DNA of 64,000 nucleotides from Acidiflorens sp963841945 (GTDB lineage Bacteria > Acidobacteriota > Terriglobia > Terriglobales > Acidobacteriaceae): the NCBI GenBank assembly GCA_963841945.1, contig CAWJFC010000018.1, positions 1 to 64,000 of the forward strand, written 5' to 3'. Of the stretch, positions 62,317-64,000 are shown piece by piece. The position numbers and the translations under genes are program-made. Below the pieces are notes generated by a model, which saw only the letters and a list, made by a program, of their open reading frames with translations, searched no databases and was not told where the DNA came from. Positions within the stretch are counted from its first letter, which is position 1, and each line of letters opens with the position of its first letter.

Positions 62317-63501
62317 TTATTTCCGTGCCCCAACCGGCTCACTCTTTCTTAACCCAGCGTCCTGAGCCAGCTTGTCGGCCTTGTCGGTCTTCTCCCACGT
62401 GAAGTCTGGATCGTTGCGGCCGAAGTGGCCATGCGCGGCCGTCTTGCGATAGATCGGACGGCGCAGGTTCAGCGAATCGATGATGCTGCGCGGCGTCAGC
62501 TTGAAGTTGGCCCGCACGAGATCGGGAATGATCTCTTTATCGACCTTCTCCGTTCCGAACGTTTCGACCAGCACGCTGACCGGCTCGGCGACGCCAATCG
62601 CATAGGCGAGTTGCACTTCGCAGCGCTCGGCCAGGCCGGCGGCCACGATGTTCTTCGCGATGTAACGCGCCATGTAAGCGGCCGAGCGGTCGACCTTGGT
62701 CGGATCCTTGCCGCTAAACGCCCCGCCGCCGTGACGGCCCATACCGCCGTAGGTATCGACGATAATCTTGCGGCCGGTTAGGCCGGAGTCGCCCATCGGT
62801 CCGCCGATGACGAAGCGGCCCGTCGGATTGATGTGATACTTCGTGTCTTCATCGAGCAGGTTGGCCGGAATCACGGCCTGAATCACGTGCTTCAGAATGT
62901 CGGCGCGCAGCTGATCATTGCCCACGGTCTCGGAGTGCTGCGACGAAATGACGACCGCATCCACGCGCTTCACTTTGCCGGGCGCCGAATATTCAACTGT
63001 GACTTGGGATTTTCCGTCAGGCCGGAGGTAAGGGCAGGTGCCGTTGCGGCGGATCTCGGAGAGCTTTGAAGTGAGCTTGTGCGCCAGCGAGATCGGCATC
63101 GGCATCAGCTCAGGCGTCTCGTTGCAGGCAAAGCCGAACATCATGCCCTGGTCGCCTGCGCCGCCGGTGTCAACGCCCATGGCGATGTCGCCCGACTGCT
63201 TGTTGATGCTGGAGATGACCGCGCAGGTGTTGGAGTCGAAGCCGTAGACGGCATTGTCGTAACCGATGGATTGCACGACGCCGCGCACGGTCTGCTGAAA
63301 ATCAACATAGGCTTTGGTGGTGATCTCGCCGGCGATGACGACCAGGCCGGTGCAGGTTAGGGTCTCGCAGGCGACGCGGCTCATCGGATCTTCCGCCAGG
63401 CAGGCGTCCAAAATGGCATCGGAAATCTGGTCGGCAATCTTGTCAGGATGGCCTTCGGTCACGGATTCCGAAGTAAACAGAATACGATTCTTTGATGGCA
63501 A
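62317..63501 (-). CDS. metK: S-adenosylmethionine synthase
   Basis: A 394-residue enzyme making SAM from methionine and ATP. Signatures are GHPDKIADQISDAILD near the N-terminus, GAGDQGMMFGFA and GGGAFSGKDPTKVDRSAAY. The TTG start (63501) has an AGGAGAT ribosome-binding site 8-14 bases upstream. The leader (63502-63778) contains a small stem but no riboswitch I recognise. It precedes ahcY in a SAM-cycle pair. Confidence 0.97.
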   Translation of the reverse strand: MPSKNRILFTSESVTEGHPDKIADQISDAILDACLAEDPMSRVACETLTCTGLVVIAGEITTKAYVDFQQTVRGVVQSIGYDNAVYGFDSNTCAVISSINKQSGDIAMGVDTGGAGDQGMMFGFACNETPELMPMPISLAHKLTSKLSEIRRNGTCPYLRPDGKSQVTVEYSAPGKVKRVDAVVISSQHSETVGNDQLRADILKHVIQAVIPANLLDEDTKYHINPTGRFVIGGPMGDSGLTGRKIIVDTYGGMGRHGGGAFSGKDPTKVDRSAAYMARYIAKNIVAAGLAERCEVQLAYAIGVAEPVSVLVETFGTEKVDKEIIPDLVRANFKLTPRSIIDSLNLRRPIYRKTAAHGHFGRNDPDFTWEKTDKADKLAQDAGLRKSEPVGARK

Positions 63502-63778
63502 CGTGGTTATCTCCTAGGTGACTTTGAGCCTTCGGCTGACCTCTGGGTTTCGACTACTGGCCCGACCGTCAGGTCCGGTAAGGGGGGATCATTTTGCGCC
63601 ACAGGCTCGCAACCGGTTTGGTTTGGAGCTTTCTTCAAAAAGTTACCAGAGATGGCCAGCCAGCGCAACGAAATTGGGTGAAGCGGAGGAGACAAACATC
63701 GAGCGGAAGAGGCCAACATTAAACGGGAGGAGTGCGTAGGCGAACGGTCGGTAAGTGCCAGAAAATAAGGCGGCTAGA

Positions 63779-64000
63779 TTACGGATTCTGGGGCGTGGCT
63801 GCGGCGGTCGATATCACTCCGGCGTGACCAATCGTAACCGCTCTCACCTCGCCCTCATGGCCGCCGATGTCGAGCTTTTTGCCGTCCAGTTGGAAGTCGA
63901 TCGCACCCGAATTTCCGGCCTTCACGTAAATGCGACTTCGCACCCGGTAGACCCGGTCGGCACCCGCTTCCAGCGTCTCGGAGCCGATGAATTTGCCGTC
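63779..64000 (-). CDS. C-terminus of a RodZ-like protein, cut by the window edge
   Basis: The last 73 residues of a protein read on the minus strand, from the window edge to TAA at 63779-63781: DGKFIGSETLEAGADRVYRV, YVKAGNSGAIDFQLDGKKLD and GGHEGEVRAVTI. This matches the DUF4115 domain at the C-terminus of RodZ-type proteins, which link MreB to the cell wall. The gene start and any helix-turn-helix lie outside the window. Confidence 0.7.
   Translation of the reverse strand, partial: DGKFIGSETLEAGADRVYRVRSRIYVKAGNSGAIDFQLDGKKLDIGGHEGEVRAVTIGHAGVISTAAATPQNP

Noticed and set aside
63502..63778. SAM or SAH riboswitch in the metK leader
   Set aside because: The region has only short stems; no consensus of SAM-I, SAM-II or SAH aptamers could be traced.

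Overview
The window looks like a chromosomal segment of an acidobacterium (Acidobacteriota, probably Terriglobia; inferred from content, no rRNA is present). The reasons are a large Oar-type TonB-dependent receptor with a carboxypeptidase-regulatory N-terminus, many secreted TPR proteins, frequent ATGA/GTGA gene overlaps, an S8 protease with a C-terminal WG-repeat tail, and a 'SERSEES'-encoding dispersed repeat. No rRNA, CRISPR array or insertion sequence was seen.

Left edge (1-6.9 kb): the most unusual locus. Five tightly packed genes encode a JAMM/JAB peptidase with a membrane anchor, a polytopic membrane protein with a C-terminal FHA domain, a RING-like zinc finger fused to a TM2 membrane domain, a GYF-like domain fused to a membrane domain, and an E2 (ubiquitin-conjugating) fold with an intact catalytic Cys fused through a transmembrane segment to TPRs. 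This is a candidate membrane-tethered ubiquitin-like conjugation/deconjugation system. The expected E1 and ubiquitin-like modifier are not in the window; the tail of one more upstream gene, overlapping the JAB gene by 4 bp, is cut off at base 1. The operon ends at a hairpin and is followed by a decayed tyrosine integrase next to the 3' end of tRNA-Ala(GGC), which suggests an island.

7-23 kb: a coiled-coil envelope protein, an ECF sigma/anti-sigma pair, two secreted TPR proteins, rnc, three tandem signal peptidase I genes ending in an AsmA-like gene, an outer-membrane protein, an APC permease, a STAS protein and a sigma-54 activator with a C-terminal PilZ domain that is split by one extra base.

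23-37 kb: the S8 protease, an HD-GYP/GAF/GGDEF c-di-GMP protein, a dipeptide-type ABC operon (permease, permease, binding protein, ATPase) invaded by a dispersed repeat, a FadR-like regulator facing an acyl-CoA ligase, a glutaredoxin, a Tat-exported protein, an SDR and a PagL-like lipid A deacylase.

37-53 kb: the Oar-like receptor, a polytopic membrane protein, feoAB with Fur-like and CRP-like sites, a zinc metalloprotease, small envelope proteins, a GntR regulator, a secreted TPR group and uvrA.

53-61 kb: an accessory stretch around tRNA-Leu(UAG) in which almost every gene is broken by short frame changes: a multi-PAS hybrid histidine kinase, a surface or tail-like protein, an antitoxin-like gene whose PIN toxin partner is intact, and a hypothetical gene. 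61-64 kb returns to core genes: ahcY, metK and the C-terminus of a RodZ-like protein cut by the right edge.
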